64,000 nt of DNA. Source: Pseudomonas sichuanensis (GTDB lineage: Bacteria; Pseudomonadota; Gammaproteobacteria; Pseudomonadales; Pseudomonadaceae). The notes below the pieces were generated by a model. The model had not been told where the DNA came from. It did not search any database and saw only the letters and a program-made list of their open reading frames with translations. Positions 56,716-64,000 of the stretch are shown in pieces (position 1 is the first letter of the stretch; each line of letters starts with the position of its first letter). The DNA lies in the NCBI RefSeq assembly GCF_003231305.1, contig NZ_QKVM01000006.1, positions 62,001 through 126,000 on the forward strand. Reading direction: 5' to 3'. Both the position numbers and the translations under genes were made by a program.

Positions 56716-57501
56716 TCAGCGCGTGGCAATCCAGATCAGCAGCCCGGCCTGGAACACCGCAAAGGCCACCAGGCAGGTGATGGTGAAGCGCAGCCCGTTG
56801 TCCTCGCGACGGTACTTGGCCACACGCTCGTCACGCTCGCGCAGCTGCGCTTCCTTTTCCATCAGGTTCTGCTCGGCCTGCTGCAGCATGCCGGCGGCGT
56901 CGAGGATGTCGACCCGCTGCACCTTCTCGGTATTCCAGCCGCCCTTGAGCTGGCCCACTGTGGTTTCCACCACGGCGCCCTTGAGGATCTGGCCTTCGCT
57001 GTACTCCACGGCCAGGCCGACGCTGGTCAGCACATGGTCGCGGCGCAGGCGCGTGTCTTCGTTCAGCGCGTCCTTGTTCGGCAGGCTCATGCCTTCGATG
57101 CGGTAGCCCGAGCAGCGCTGCTGTAGCCATTGCACCGCCTGGGTCAGCAGGTAGCGGCCAAGCCCACGATTAAGTGGCTCCAGCTGCAGGCCGGCGTCGC
57201 TGCCGATGCGCACAAGGCGCTCTTCGTGATCGACGCGAATATCCAGCTGGTTCTGTTCCTTGCGCACTTTCTGCCCGGGCAGGCGGATTTCCATGCGCAG
57301 CAGGCTATGGGCCTTGTCATGCCGCTCGGCGTAACCGAACTGGACGAAGCGCAGCGGGCGGGCGCCGCTGTTGCGATCGGTCGGCAGGGCGGCCAGGCGC
57401 AGCAGCTGGAAGTGTTCGGCAGCCAGGTCCGCCCACGGCAGCGGGGCGCTTTCCGGGGCTTGTTCTTCGGTCGCCTCGGCGGCGGCGGGAGCATCGGTCA
57501 T
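56716..57501 (-). CDS. conserved-looking C-tail membrane protein, unknown
   Basis: 261 residues; no family is recognised with certainty. Residues about 20-180 look like a soluble alpha/beta domain; LNRGLGRYLLTQAVQWLQQR followed by YRIEGMSL resembles the acetyl-CoA-binding turn and helix of GNAT proteins. Residues about 195-235 are a charged, heptad-like helix (QQAEQNLMEKEAQLRERDER), and the last 22 residues form one transmembrane helix (TCLVAFAVFQAGLLIWIA), giving a tail-anchored layout. GAGGAT precedes the ATG. Downstream of the alpha/beta hydrolase gene on the same strand. Confidence 0.7.
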   Translation of the reverse strand: MTDAPAAAEATEEQAPESAPLPWADLAAEHFQLLRLAALPTDRNSGARPLRFVQFGYAERHDKAHSLLRMEIRLPGQKVRKEQNQLDIRVDHEERLVRIGSDAGLQLEPLNRGLGRYLLTQAVQWLQQRCSGYRIEGMSLPNKDALNEDTRLRRDHVLTSVGLAVEYSEGQILKGAVVETTVGQLKGGWNTEKVQRVDILDAAGMLQQAEQNLMEKEAQLRERDERVAKYRREDNGLRFTITCLVAFAVFQAGLLIWIATR

Positions 57502-57623
57502 CAGGGCAATCCTCAGGTGCGCGGCGGCCGGGTGCTGGTGGACATCGCACGCGCAGTCACCGCCTTCTCATGCCGCGTTATCGGCAGCCTTCGTCAAGAC
57601 CTGAGCCTGCGCGGCAGGAAAGC

Positions 57624-58586
57624 TCAGGCCGGCGGCAGGCCATGGATGAAGGCGACGATCCGTTCGCCCAGTTCGCGGGCCAGCGGCAGTTCGGGATTGC
57701 TGTAGCTGTCGCGTTGCTGGCGCATGTCCCGGGGGCTGATGCGCAACATGTGGTTCATGCCGTCGATCAGCGCCAGTTGCGCGTCGGGCTTGGCGGCCTT
57801 GAGCCGTTCGGCGTCGGCAACTTCCACCTGCACGTCATTGCGCCCCTGAATGATCAGCGCCGGCACCTGGAGCCTGGCGAACGCCGCCGCCGGGTCCTGG
57901 CGCAGCAGCGAAATCAGGTACGGCTGCACACTGGGGCGGAACACCTGGCGCAGCGGGGTCGGTACATCCAGGCTGGTCTGCCCGGCCTGCAGGCGGTCGA
58001 TCAGGGCCACGCCGCCGGCCAGTTGCGCCGCCGGCAGGCGCTGGGCCAACTGCTCGCGCAGCACATCGGCCACCGGGCGGCCGCTGCCGGCCAGGGTAAT
58101 GACCGCGCTGGCGCCGGCCTGCTCGGCGGCCAGGCTGGCAATCAGCGCCCCCTCGCTGTGGCCGACCAGGATCAGCGGGCCGAAACGCGGGTCATGGCGC
58201 AGTTTCTGGCCCCAGGCCACGGCGTCGGCGACGTAGCGCTCGACGCTCAGTTCGCGCTCGTCCGGGGTGGCCGGCTGGCTGGCGGCCACCCCGCGCTTGT
58301 CATAGCGCACGCTGGCGATGTGTTCGCCGGCCAGCAGCAAGGCCAGGCGCTTGAGGTTGTCGATGCGCCCGGAGGCCGGGTTGTTGCCGTCGCGGTCGGT
58401 GGGGCCGGAGCCGGCGATGATCAGCACCACCGGCGGCGGGGTGTCCTGCTGCGGCAACAGCAGGCTGCCATGCAGCACGCCCTGGCCGGTGTCTAGGTCG
58501 ATCGGGCGTTGCAGCACGGTAGGGGCGGCCGCGTGGGCCAGGCCGGCGCACAGCATTAGGAGCAGGGTGATGAGGCGCAACTTCAT
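57624..58586 (-). CDS. secreted alpha/beta hydrolase
   Basis: 320 residues with a signal peptide (MKLRLITLLLMLCAGLAHA, cleavage about 19-20) and an alpha/beta-hydrolase fold: oxyanion loop IIAGSGPTDRDG, nucleophile Ser144 in GHSEG, acid Asp in IQGRNDVQV, and His in GMNHML. Likely a periplasmic esterase or acyl hydrolase. The start at 58586 is set by the signal peptide; the upstream open frame runs through REP DNA and is not coding. Confidence 0.87.
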   Translation of the reverse strand: MKLRLITLLLMLCAGLAHAAAPTVLQRPIDLDTGQGVLHGSLLLPQQDTPPPVVLIIAGSGPTDRDGNNPASGRIDNLKRLALLLAGEHIASVRYDKRGVAASQPATPDERELSVERYVADAVAWGQKLRHDPRFGPLILVGHSEGALIASLAAEQAGASAVITLAGSGRPVADVLREQLAQRLPAAQLAGGVALIDRLQAGQTSLDVPTPLRQVFRPSVQPYLISLLRQDPAAAFARLQVPALIIQGRNDVQVEVADAERLKAAKPDAQLALIDGMNHMLRISPRDMRQQRDSYSNPELPLARELGERIVAFIHGLPPA

Positions 58587-58665
58587 GGACGGGGGACTGC
58601 TTGGGAAGGTGAAGGTAGGACCGAGCTTGAAGGGGAAGGTTCGTGCAGCGCGTCGAGCTGACCTG

Positions 58666-58767
58666 TGCCGGCCTCTTCGCGGGTAAACCCGCTCCCACAG
58701 GGCCAGCGACGGTTTCGAACACACACTAACACCTGTGGGAGCGGGTTTACCCGCGAAGAGGCCGGCA
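58666..58767. repeat. REP inverted pair, family C (P. putida 35-base type)
   Basis: Arms 58666-58700 and 58733-58767 are perfect reverse complements. The core CCGGCCTCTTCGCGGGTAAA followed by CCCGCTC closely matches the 35-base REP described for P. putida. It lies in the promoter-side gap of aroC. Confidence 0.9.
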
Positions 58768-58795
58768 TGGGCAACCCATCGTGTGGCGTTTTCCG

Positions 58796-58801
58796 TATAC
58801 T
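58796..58801 (+). promoter_or_regulatory. candidate -10 box for aroC
   Basis: TATACT lies 40 bases before the aroC ATG, just right of the REP pair. No clear -35 box. Confidence 0.35.
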
Positions 58802-58841
58802 GCTGCTTTCGTCCCACTCAGGCTGATTTCGCGGAGCGTCC

Positions 58842-59933
58842 ATGTCCGGCAATACCTACGGCAAGCTGTTCACTGTCACCACCGCTGGCGAAAGCCATGG
58901 CCCGGCGTTGGTCGCCATTGTCGATGGGTGCCCGCCCGGCCTGGAAATCTCCCTGGCCGATCTGCAGCATGACCTTGACCGGCGCAAGCCCGGCACCAGC
59001 CGGCACACCACCCAGCGCCAGGAAGCCGATGAAGTGGAGATCCTCTCGGGCGTGTTCGAAGGCCGTACCACCGGCTGCTCGATCGGCCTGCTGATCCGCA
59101 ACACCGACCAGAAGTCCAAGGACTACTCGGCGATCAAGGACCTGTTCCGCCCGGCCCACGCCGACTACACCTACCACCACAAGTATGGCGAGCGCGACTA
59201 CCGCGGCGGCGGGCGCAGCTCGGCGCGCGAGACCGCCATGCGCGTGGCCGCTGGCGCCATCGCCAAGAAGTATCTGGCCACCCAGGGCATCCGCGTGCGC
59301 GGCTACATGAGCCAGCTCGGTCCGATCGAGATCCCGTTCAAGACCTGGGACTCGGTGGAAGACAACGCCTTCTTCAGCCCCGACCCGGCCAAGGTGCCGG
59401 AGCTCGAGGCCTACATGGACCAATTGCGCCGTGACCAGGACTCGGTCGGGGCGAAGATCACCGTGGTGGCCGAGGGCGTGATGCCGGGCCTGGGCGAGCC
59501 GATCTTCGACCGCCTGGACGCCGAGCTGGCCCATGCGCTGATGAGCATCAACGCCGTCAAGGGCGTGGAGATCGGCGCCGGTTTCGCCAGCGTCGCCCAG
59601 CGCGGCACCGAACACCGTGACGAAATGACGCCGCAAGGCTTCCTCAGCAACAACGCCGGCGGCATTCTCGGTGGCATTTCCTCCGGCCAGCCGATTGTCG
59701 CCCACCTGGCGCTCAAGCCGACCTCCAGCATCACCACGCCGGGCCGCTCGATCGACATCGACGGCAACCCGGTGGAAGTGATCACCAAGGGCCGTCACGA
59801 TCCGTGCGTCGGTATCCGCGCCACGCCGATCGCCGAGGCGATGATGGCCATCGTGCTGATGGACCACCTGCTGCGCCACCGCGCGCAGAATGCCGACGTG
59901 AAGGTGAATACCCCGGTGCTGGGCCAGCTCTGA
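58842..59933 (+). CDS. aroC: chorismate synthase
   Basis: 363-residue FMN-dependent enzyme making chorismate from EPSP, the last shared aromatic step; its product is used by PheA and TyrA encoded in this window. Signatures: [17 protein letters not shown] at the N-terminus, [16 protein letters not shown] in the middle, and [18 protein letters not shown] near the C-terminus. Confidence 0.98.
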   Translation: MSGNTYGKLFTVTTAGESHGPALVAIVDGCPPGLEISLADLQHDLDRRKPGTSRHTTQRQEADEVEILSGVFEGRTTGCSIGLLIRNTDQKSKDYSAIKDLFRPAHADYTYHHKYGERDYRGGGRSSARETAMRVAAGAIAKKYLATQGIRVRGYMSQLGPIEIPFKTWDSVEDNAFFSPDPAKVPELEAYMDQLRRDQDSVGAKITVVAEGVMPGLGEPIFDRLDAELAHALMSINAVKGVEIGAGFASVAQRGTEHRDEMTPQGFLSNNAGGILGGISSGQPIVAHLALKPTSSITTPGRSIDIDGNPVEVITKGRHDPCVGIRATPIAEAMMAIVLMDHLLRHRAQNADVKVNTPVLGQL

Positions 59934-59956
59934 TCAGATTGTTCGAGCCTCATCGC

Positions 59957-60075
59957 CTGTAGGAGCGGCCTTGTGTCGCGAAAGGGGCGCAAAGCGCCCC
60001 CGGCAATCGATGTGAAAACGCTGAGATCCAGGGGCTGCTGCGCAGCCCTTTCGCGACACAAGGCCGCTCCTACGG
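59957..60075. repeat. REP inverted pair, family B
   Basis: Arms 59957-59986 and 60046-60075 (core AGGAGCGGCCTTGTGTCGCG) are nearly perfect reverse complements around 59 bases, between aroC and the MFS gene. Confidence 0.88.
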
Positions 60076-60113
60076 GCGATGAGGCCGGCACAGACTACCA
60101 CCGAGCTTGCCCC

Positions 60114-61268
60114 ATGCCCCCCATTCCCTACTGGCGCCTGTCCAGCTTCTACCTCTTCTACTTCGCCCTGCTCGGCTCCACGGCGCCGTTCCTGGCCCTG
60201 TACTTCGATCACCTGGGTTTCTCCCCGGCACGCATCGGCGAGCTGGTGGCCATCCCCATGCTGATGCGTTGCATCGCCCCCAACCTGTGGGGCTGGCTGG
60301 GTGACCGCAGCGGCCAGCGCCTGCTCATCGTGCGTCTGGGGGCTTTGTCGACCCTGGCGACCTTCTCGCTGATCTTCTTCGGCAAGAGCTACGCTTGGCT
60401 GGCGTTGGTGATGGCCCTGCACGCGTTCTTCTGGCATGCGGTACTGCCGCAGTTCGAGGTGATCACCCTGGCCCACCTGCACGGCCAGACCGCGCGCTAC
60501 AGCCAGGTGCGGCTGTGGGGCTCGATCGGCTTCATCCTCACCGTGGTCGGCCTGGGGCGCCTGTTCGAACAGTTGAGCCTGGACATCTACCCGGTGGCCC
60601 TGGTGACCATCATGGCCGGCATCGTCGCCGCCAGCCTGTGGGTGCCCAACGCCCAGCCGCCGGAGCATGCCGCGCGGCACGGGGCAGGGGGCTTCCTCAA
60701 GCAATTGCTGGCGCCGGGCGTGCTGGCGTTCTACCTGTGCGTGGGGCTGATGCAACTCAGCCACGGCCCGTACTACACCTTCCTCACCCTGCACCTGGAG
60801 TCGCTGGGCTACAGCCGTGGTGCGATCGGCCTGCTGTGGGCGCTGGGGGTGGTGGCCGAGGTGCTGGTGTTCATGGGCATGAGCCGCATCTTTGCGCGCT
60901 TTTCGGTACGCCGGGTGCTGCTGGCGAGCTTCCTGCTGGCCGCCGTGCGCTGGCTGCTGCTGGGCAACCTTGCGGATATCCCGGCGGTGCTGATGCTTGC
61001 CCAGGTGTTGCACGCCGCCACCTTCGGTTGCTTCCACGCCGCCAGCATCGCCTTCGTGCAGTCCAGCTTCGGTGCCCGTCAGCAGGGCCAGGGCCAGGCG
61101 TTGTACGCCGCCCTGTCCGGCACCGGCGGTGCGCTGGGCGCGCTGTATTCGGGTTACAGCTGGAAACTGCTGGGCCCGCACTTCACCTTTGGTATGGCCA
61201 GCGTCGCGGCACTGGCGGCAGCCGTTATCATTGCCCTCCGTTTGAAAGACAGCAGGAACCACCCCTGA
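60114..61268 (+). CDS. MFS transporter (HcaT/3-phenylpropionate-like)
   Basis: 384 residues, 12 predicted helices, of the MFS_1-like/PPP group: YWRLSSFYLFYFALLGSTAP and FLALYFDHLGFSPARIGEL at the start, WGWLGDRSGQRL as the loop motif, and RLWGSIGFILTVVGLG in the middle are typical of HcaT-like proteins. Substrate unknown. The start at 60114 follows the REP; a longer open frame through REP DNA is rejected. Its stop overlaps the next ATG by one base, so the two are coupled. Confidence 0.87.
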   Translation: MPPIPYWRLSSFYLFYFALLGSTAPFLALYFDHLGFSPARIGELVAIPMLMRCIAPNLWGWLGDRSGQRLLIVRLGALSTLATFSLIFFGKSYAWLALVMALHAFFWHAVLPQFEVITLAHLHGQTARYSQVRLWGSIGFILTVVGLGRLFEQLSLDIYPVALVTIMAGIVAASLWVPNAQPPEHAARHGAGGFLKQLLAPGVLAFYLCVGLMQLSHGPYYTFLTLHLESLGYSRGAIGLLWALGVVAEVLVFMGMSRIFARFSVRRVLLASFLLAAVRWLLLGNLADIPAVLMLAQVLHAATFGCFHAASIAFVQSSFGARQQGQGQALYAALSGTGGALGALYSGYSWKLLGPHFTFGMASVAALAAAVIIALRLKDSRNHP

Positions 61269-61804
61269 TGAGCATCCTCAGCGTTTTCCACATCAGCAGC
61301 CCCGAGCTTGCGAACAAGGTACTGACCCACCACGACGACATCGTCGCCACCCTGGCCGAGCAGGGTGTACGCCTGGCGCGCTGGGAGTCCGGCGCGCGCC
61401 TGCGTCCGGGCAGCAGCCTGGGCGAGGTGCTGGACGCGTGCCGCGCACCGCTCGACCGGCTGATGAGCGAGCATGGCAGTGCAACCTTCAGCCTGCTCAG
61501 CCGCGATGGCGTCGACTCCGCCGAGGTGGACTTGCGCGACGAGCATGTGCATGACGATGAGCAAGTGTTCGCGCTGATCAGCGGGCGTGCACAGCTGAGC
61601 CTGCGCCTGGGCGATTTCGTCTATGCCGTGCTGTGCGAAAAAGATGATGTGCTGGTGGTGCCGGCTGGCACCCGGCGCTGGCTTGACCTGGGAGACACGC
61701 CGTTCTGTCTGGCGCTGCGGCTGCACGCCAGCGAGCAGGGCGTGCAGCCGCGTTTCACCGGGGATGCCGCTGCCCGGCAGTTCCCGGGCTTCGGCGAGCT
61801 CTGA
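61268..61804 (+). CDS. acireductone dioxygenase-family protein with altered metal site
   Basis: 178-residue cupin related to acireductone dioxygenase (MtnD). The alignable core DEHVHDDEQVF, YAVLCEKDDVLVVPAGT and WLDLG matches the enzyme closely. Of the four metal ligands, His93 and His95 remain (His96 and His98 in the Klebsiella enzyme); the Glu is Gln99 and the last His is Arg137 (VPAGTRRW instead of VPAxTPHW). It is therefore unlikely to be a normal acireductone dioxygenase. It overlaps the MFS gene by one base, so its role may be tied to the transported compound. An ordinary mtnD would be expected elsewhere in the genome. Confidence 0.8.
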   Translation: MSILSVFHISSPELANKVLTHHDDIVATLAEQGVRLARWESGARLRPGSSLGEVLDACRAPLDRLMSEHGSATFSLLSRDGVDSAEVDLRDEHVHDDEQVFALISGRAQLSLRLGDFVYAVLCEKDDVLVVPAGTRRWLDLGDTPFCLALRLHASEQGVQPRFTGDAAARQFPGFGEL

Positions 61805-61813
61805 AACAGCTGC

Positions 61814-62086
61814 TTAGCGGTAGGTTGGCAGCGCGAAGCGCTGCTGGCTCTGCAGCCTGGAGATCACCGGCAGTTCACTCGCTTGTTCGGCGAGGTCACG
61901 GCGCAGCGCACTGATCGCCCACGACAGCTGTTCGGCACTGTGCAGTTGCGCGTAGCTCAGCACTCGGCGGGTGACCACGCCATCGGCGGCGCGCAGGGTC
62001 AGCAGCACACCGCCGTCCGGGCGGGCCTGAGTATCCACCTGATAGGCGGAAAACACCGAGACGAACTTTTGCTGGATGAGGTCCAT
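61814..62086 (-). CDS. DUF3509-family protein
   Basis: 90-residue protein with the DUF3509 pattern, a Pseudomonas family of unknown function: MDLIQQKFVSVFSAYQV, GGVLLTLRAADGVVTRRVLS, and the conserved HSAEQLSWAISALRRDLAE helix. CAGGAG precedes the ATG. Divergent from the ankyrin gene. Confidence 0.85.
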   Translation of the reverse strand: MDLIQQKFVSVFSAYQVDTQARPDGGVLLTLRAADGVVTRRVLSYAQLHSAEQLSWAISALRRDLAEQASELPVISRLQSQQRFALPTYR

Positions 62087-62208
62087 ATCAACTCCTGACT
62101 GATGTGTGGGCAGACATGAGTTGGGTTTTGCAGTGATCGTGCCACTCTTTTTTGTATAAAAAATCCTTTAAAAACAATAGCTTATATGTGTGTTTTGGGC
62201 GTCTGGCA

Positions 62209-62251
62209 TTGCATTCTGCAAGGTCGTGCAATTTGCATAGTGCAATTTGCA
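62209..62251. promoter_or_regulatory. cluster of three TGCA-centred palindromic motifs
   Basis: TTGCATTCTGCAA (62209-62221), then GTGCAATTTGCA twice (62226-62237 and 62240-62251, repeat step 14 bases). Each is an interrupted palindrome of TTGCA/TGCAA half-sites. They lie in an A/T-rich 267-base divergent gap, about 100-145 bases before the ankyrin gene. Candidate operator array; the binding protein is unknown. Confidence 0.45.
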
Positions 62252-62353
62252 CGGTCATAGCTTCTGTCTTTGCCCCCCATAGAATCTGAACCTTTGACCC
62301 GCTGGCGGTGCCTGACCAACACTTGGGCCCATTCAATTGCCAGGAGGTTCCAG

Positions 62354-62881
62354 ATGTCCGACCAACAGCCCGTACCCGTGCCCATGACCGCCGAAGAAAC
62401 CGCCGCGTTCGCCGAAGAAGTTTTCGAACGTGCCCGCCGCGGCGATGCGGCGATGCTTGGGCGCCTGCTTGAAAGCGGCTTGCCGGTCGATTTGCGCAAC
62501 CACAAGGGCGATACCCTGCTGATGCTGGCCTGCTACCACGGCCACCATGAAGCGGTGCAGGTGCTGCTCGGCCACGGTGCCGACCCACTGATCGCCAACG
62601 ACAACGGCCAGTTGCCCATCGCCGGCGCGGCATTCAAGGGCGACCTGGCGATGATTCGCCTGCTGCTGGAGCAGGGCGTGCCCGTGGACGCTGCAGCAGC
62701 GGACGGCCGCACCGCATTGATGCTGGCGGCGATGTTCAATCGCCTGGAGATCATCGACTACCTGCTGGCCCAGGGCGCCGACCCGACGCACCGCGACGCC
62801 GCAGGCTCCACCGCACTGATGGCGGCGCGCACCATGGGCGCGACGGACGCCGCCGCGCGCCTCGAAGCACTCGCCGGCTAA
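62354..62881 (+). CDS. ankyrin-repeat protein
   Basis: 175 residues: four or so ankyrin repeats from about 35 to 165, seen as GDTLLMLACYHGHHEAVQVL, GQLPIAGAAFKGDLAMIRLL, GRTALMLAAMFNRLEIIDYL and GSTALMAARTMG. No signal peptide. Protein-binding role, partner unknown. CAGGAGG precedes the ATG, which rules out the longer frame. Preceded by an A/T-rich region with a repeat array. Confidence 0.9.
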   Translation: MSDQQPVPVPMTAEETAAFAEEVFERARRGDAAMLGRLLESGLPVDLRNHKGDTLLMLACYHGHHEAVQVLLGHGADPLIANDNGQLPIAGAAFKGDLAMIRLLLEQGVPVDAAAADGRTALMLAAMFNRLEIIDYLLAQGADPTHRDAAGSTALMAARTMGATDAAARLEALAG

Positions 62882-62943
62882 CGGCCCGGGGGCGTTTGCG
62901 GCTATCCTTGGCGCCTTTTCACGCCAACCCGCAGGGCCCCCCC

Positions 62944-63474
62944 ATGAAAGACCAGTTGCTCGAGCTCATCCGCCTCATCGCTGCCGGCTGCATGCGCGAT
63001 GAAGATATCGAGCGCATCGCCGACGAGGCCGCCCAGGCTTACGCCGACCCCGCCGCCTTCCTTGCCGCCAACCCGGACATCAATTACGACGATACCTTCC
63101 CGTTCCCGCTGGGCGAATGGGTGGTGGTCGGCAGCCTGCCCGACACCGTGCTGTTCCAGGCCGACAGCTACCAGGACCTGTTCCAGCAGATCAGCGATTC
63201 GTTCGACAAGAGCGTGCCGTTCACCCTCAAGCCCAAGCAACTGGCGCGTACCGAGCCCTTGACCGCGCTCAACCGCATCCAGGTGCAGATGGGCGCGCTG
63301 AACAAGGAAGCCGGCGGTTATGTGCTGCTGAACTTCAGCCAGTTGCTCGACGACGAGCTGCAGGTGGTGATGGTAGGGCAGAACGACCTGGCGCGGGTGC
63401 TGGAGCTGGGCGCAGCGGTGGGGATCAAGGTCGAGCCGGCGCTGGAAGCGTTGAAGGTGGCTGTGCACGTCTGA
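62944..63474 (+). CDS. conserved hypothetical cytoplasmic protein
   Basis: 176 residues, acidic, no signal or membrane segment. The N-terminal helix MKDQLLELIRLIAAGCMRDED is followed by an alpha/beta part with NYDDTFPFPLGEWVVVGSL and a C-terminal FSQLLDDELQVVMVGQNDLARVLELG. No family recognised. It begins 62 bases after the ankyrin gene and could be co-expressed with it. Retained because length, codon use and start context look like a real gene. Confidence 0.75.
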   Translation: MKDQLLELIRLIAAGCMRDEDIERIADEAAQAYADPAAFLAANPDINYDDTFPFPLGEWVVVGSLPDTVLFQADSYQDLFQQISDSFDKSVPFTLKPKQLARTEPLTALNRIQVQMGALNKEAGGYVLLNFSQLLDDELQVVMVGQNDLARVLELGAAVGIKVEPALEALKVAVHV

Positions 63475-63490
63475 AATCTGCGTCGCTCTT

Positions 63491-63554
63491 TTCGCGGGTA
63501 AACCCGCTCCCACAGGTCTAGCGCCGAACCTGTGGGAGCGGGTTCACCCGCGAA
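63491..63554. repeat. REP inverted pair, family C
   Basis: Arms 63491-63517 (core CGCGGGTAAACCCGCTCCCA) and 63528-63554 are inverted with one mismatch, loop of 10 bases, between converging genes. Confidence 0.88.
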
Positions 63555-63579
63555 ATGGCCCTGAAGGCTGTTGTCAGTT

Positions 63580-64000
63580 TCAACCCAACGCGGTATCGAG
63601 AAACATCATCACCGCAAACCCGCCCATCAACCCCAGTGTCGCCGAGGTCTGGTGGCCGTTGCGGTGGGTTTCCGGAATGACCTCGTGGGATACCACGAAG
63701 ATCATCGCCCCCGCCGCCAGGCCCATGCTGATCGGGTAGGCCAGGGCGAAGCCGGTGGAGATGCCCAGGCCGATCACCGCACCCAACGGCTCCATCAGGC
63801 CGGAGCCGATCGCCACCAGCGCCGCCTTGAAGTTCGACAGCCCCGTGGCGCGCAGGGCCAGGGCGACAGCCAGGCCCTCCGGAATGTCCTGGATGGCAAT
63901 GGCGCTGGTCAGCGGCAGGCCGATGCTCATGTCGCCGTTGGCGAAACTCACACCGATGGCCATGCCTTCGGGCAGGTTGTGCAGGGTGATGGCCAGCACG
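63580..64000 (-). CDS. ZIP-family metal transporter (5' end outside window)
   Basis: The C-terminal ~140 residues of a ZIP (ZupT/GufA-like) divalent-metal importer. Two metal-site motifs are visible: HNLPEG in TM4 and QDIPEG in TM5, followed by AGAMIFVVSHEVIPETH and GFAVMMFLDTALG. Zinc, iron or manganese are possible substrates. The frame continues past the right edge; the GTG at the edge is probably internal. Confidence 0.88.
   Translation of the reverse strand, partial: VLAITLHNLPEGMAIGVSFANGDMSIGLPLTSAIAIQDIPEGLAVALALRATGLSNFKAALVAIGSGLMEPLGAVIGLGISTGFALAYPISMGLAAGAMIFVVSHEVIPETHRNGHQTSATLGLMGGFAVMMFLDTALG

Noticed and set aside
60395..61804. 469-codon plus-strand frame that includes the ARD-like protein
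   Set aside because: Its first part is an out-of-frame reading of the MFS gene; the ARD-like gene starts at 61268 overlapping the MFS stop.

Overview
The window reads as the chromosome of a Pseudomonas species, most likely of the P. putida group. This is inferred from the high-GC coding style, the gene order mupP-ubiG / mtaD<>mtnA / gyrA / serC-pheA-tyrA~aroA-cmk-rpsA-ihfB / O-antigen locus / wbpM-comEA-pyrF / folE-prmB-aroC, and three families of REP repeats typical of Pseudomonas intergenic DNA. No rRNA, tRNA, CRISPR array, insertion sequence or prophage was recognised. All identifications are from reading motifs; no database search was run.

Layout. 1-5.2 kb: end of an ABC exporter, a membrane PAS-GGDEF-EAL c-di-GMP protein and a TenA/PqqC-fold protein. 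5.3-7.6 kb (minus): a YciK-type dehydrogenase, the cell-wall-recycling phosphatase MupP and ubiquinone methyltransferase UbiG. 7.6-10.2 kb: divergent methylthioadenosine deaminase and MtnA, two genes of methionine salvage. 10.4-21.3 kb: a housekeeping block with gyrA, serine/aromatic synthesis (serC, pheA, tyrA-aroA fusion), cmk, rpsA, ihfB and a LapA-domain protein.

21.4-42.2 kb: O-antigen locus between ihfB and a comEA-like gene. wbpA-B-D-E make UDP-GlcNAc(3NAc)A; wzx and wzy flip and polymerise; two exported proteins of unknown function lie between wzx and wzy; two GT4 glycosyltransferases and a glutaminase-WbpG fusion follow; a PglC/PglD/PglE-like trio plus wbpM would make and attach a diacetamido-trideoxyhexose as first sugar. 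No wzz, wbpI, hisH2 or hisF2 is seen. This locus is visibly more A/T-rich in its wzx-wzy core and free of recognisable REP elements, as expected for an exchangeable locus.

42.3-64 kb: accessory and housekeeping genes: DUF2897, pyrF, oxidoreductases, an MFS exporter divergent from a MocR regulator, a chemoreceptor, a BenE-type transporter, GST, glutaredoxin-like protein, folE, Smr protein, a Cys-less isochorismatase-fold protein, prmB, a lipase-like hydrolase, aroC, an MFS/acireductone-dioxygenase-like pair, DUF3509, an ankyrin protein and the end of a ZIP transporter.

The points most worth following are: (i) an MtnA whose catalytic cysteine is glycine, and a separate ARD-family protein that has lost two of four metal ligands; (ii) the pair of exported, probably alpha-toroid proteins between wzx and wzy; (iii) the Ntn-glutaminase/WbpG fusion that would replace the HisH2/HisF2 ammonia supply; and (iv) REP behaviour, including a 39-base variant arm found identically at two sites 39 kb apart and a REP that encodes the tail of an MFS protein.
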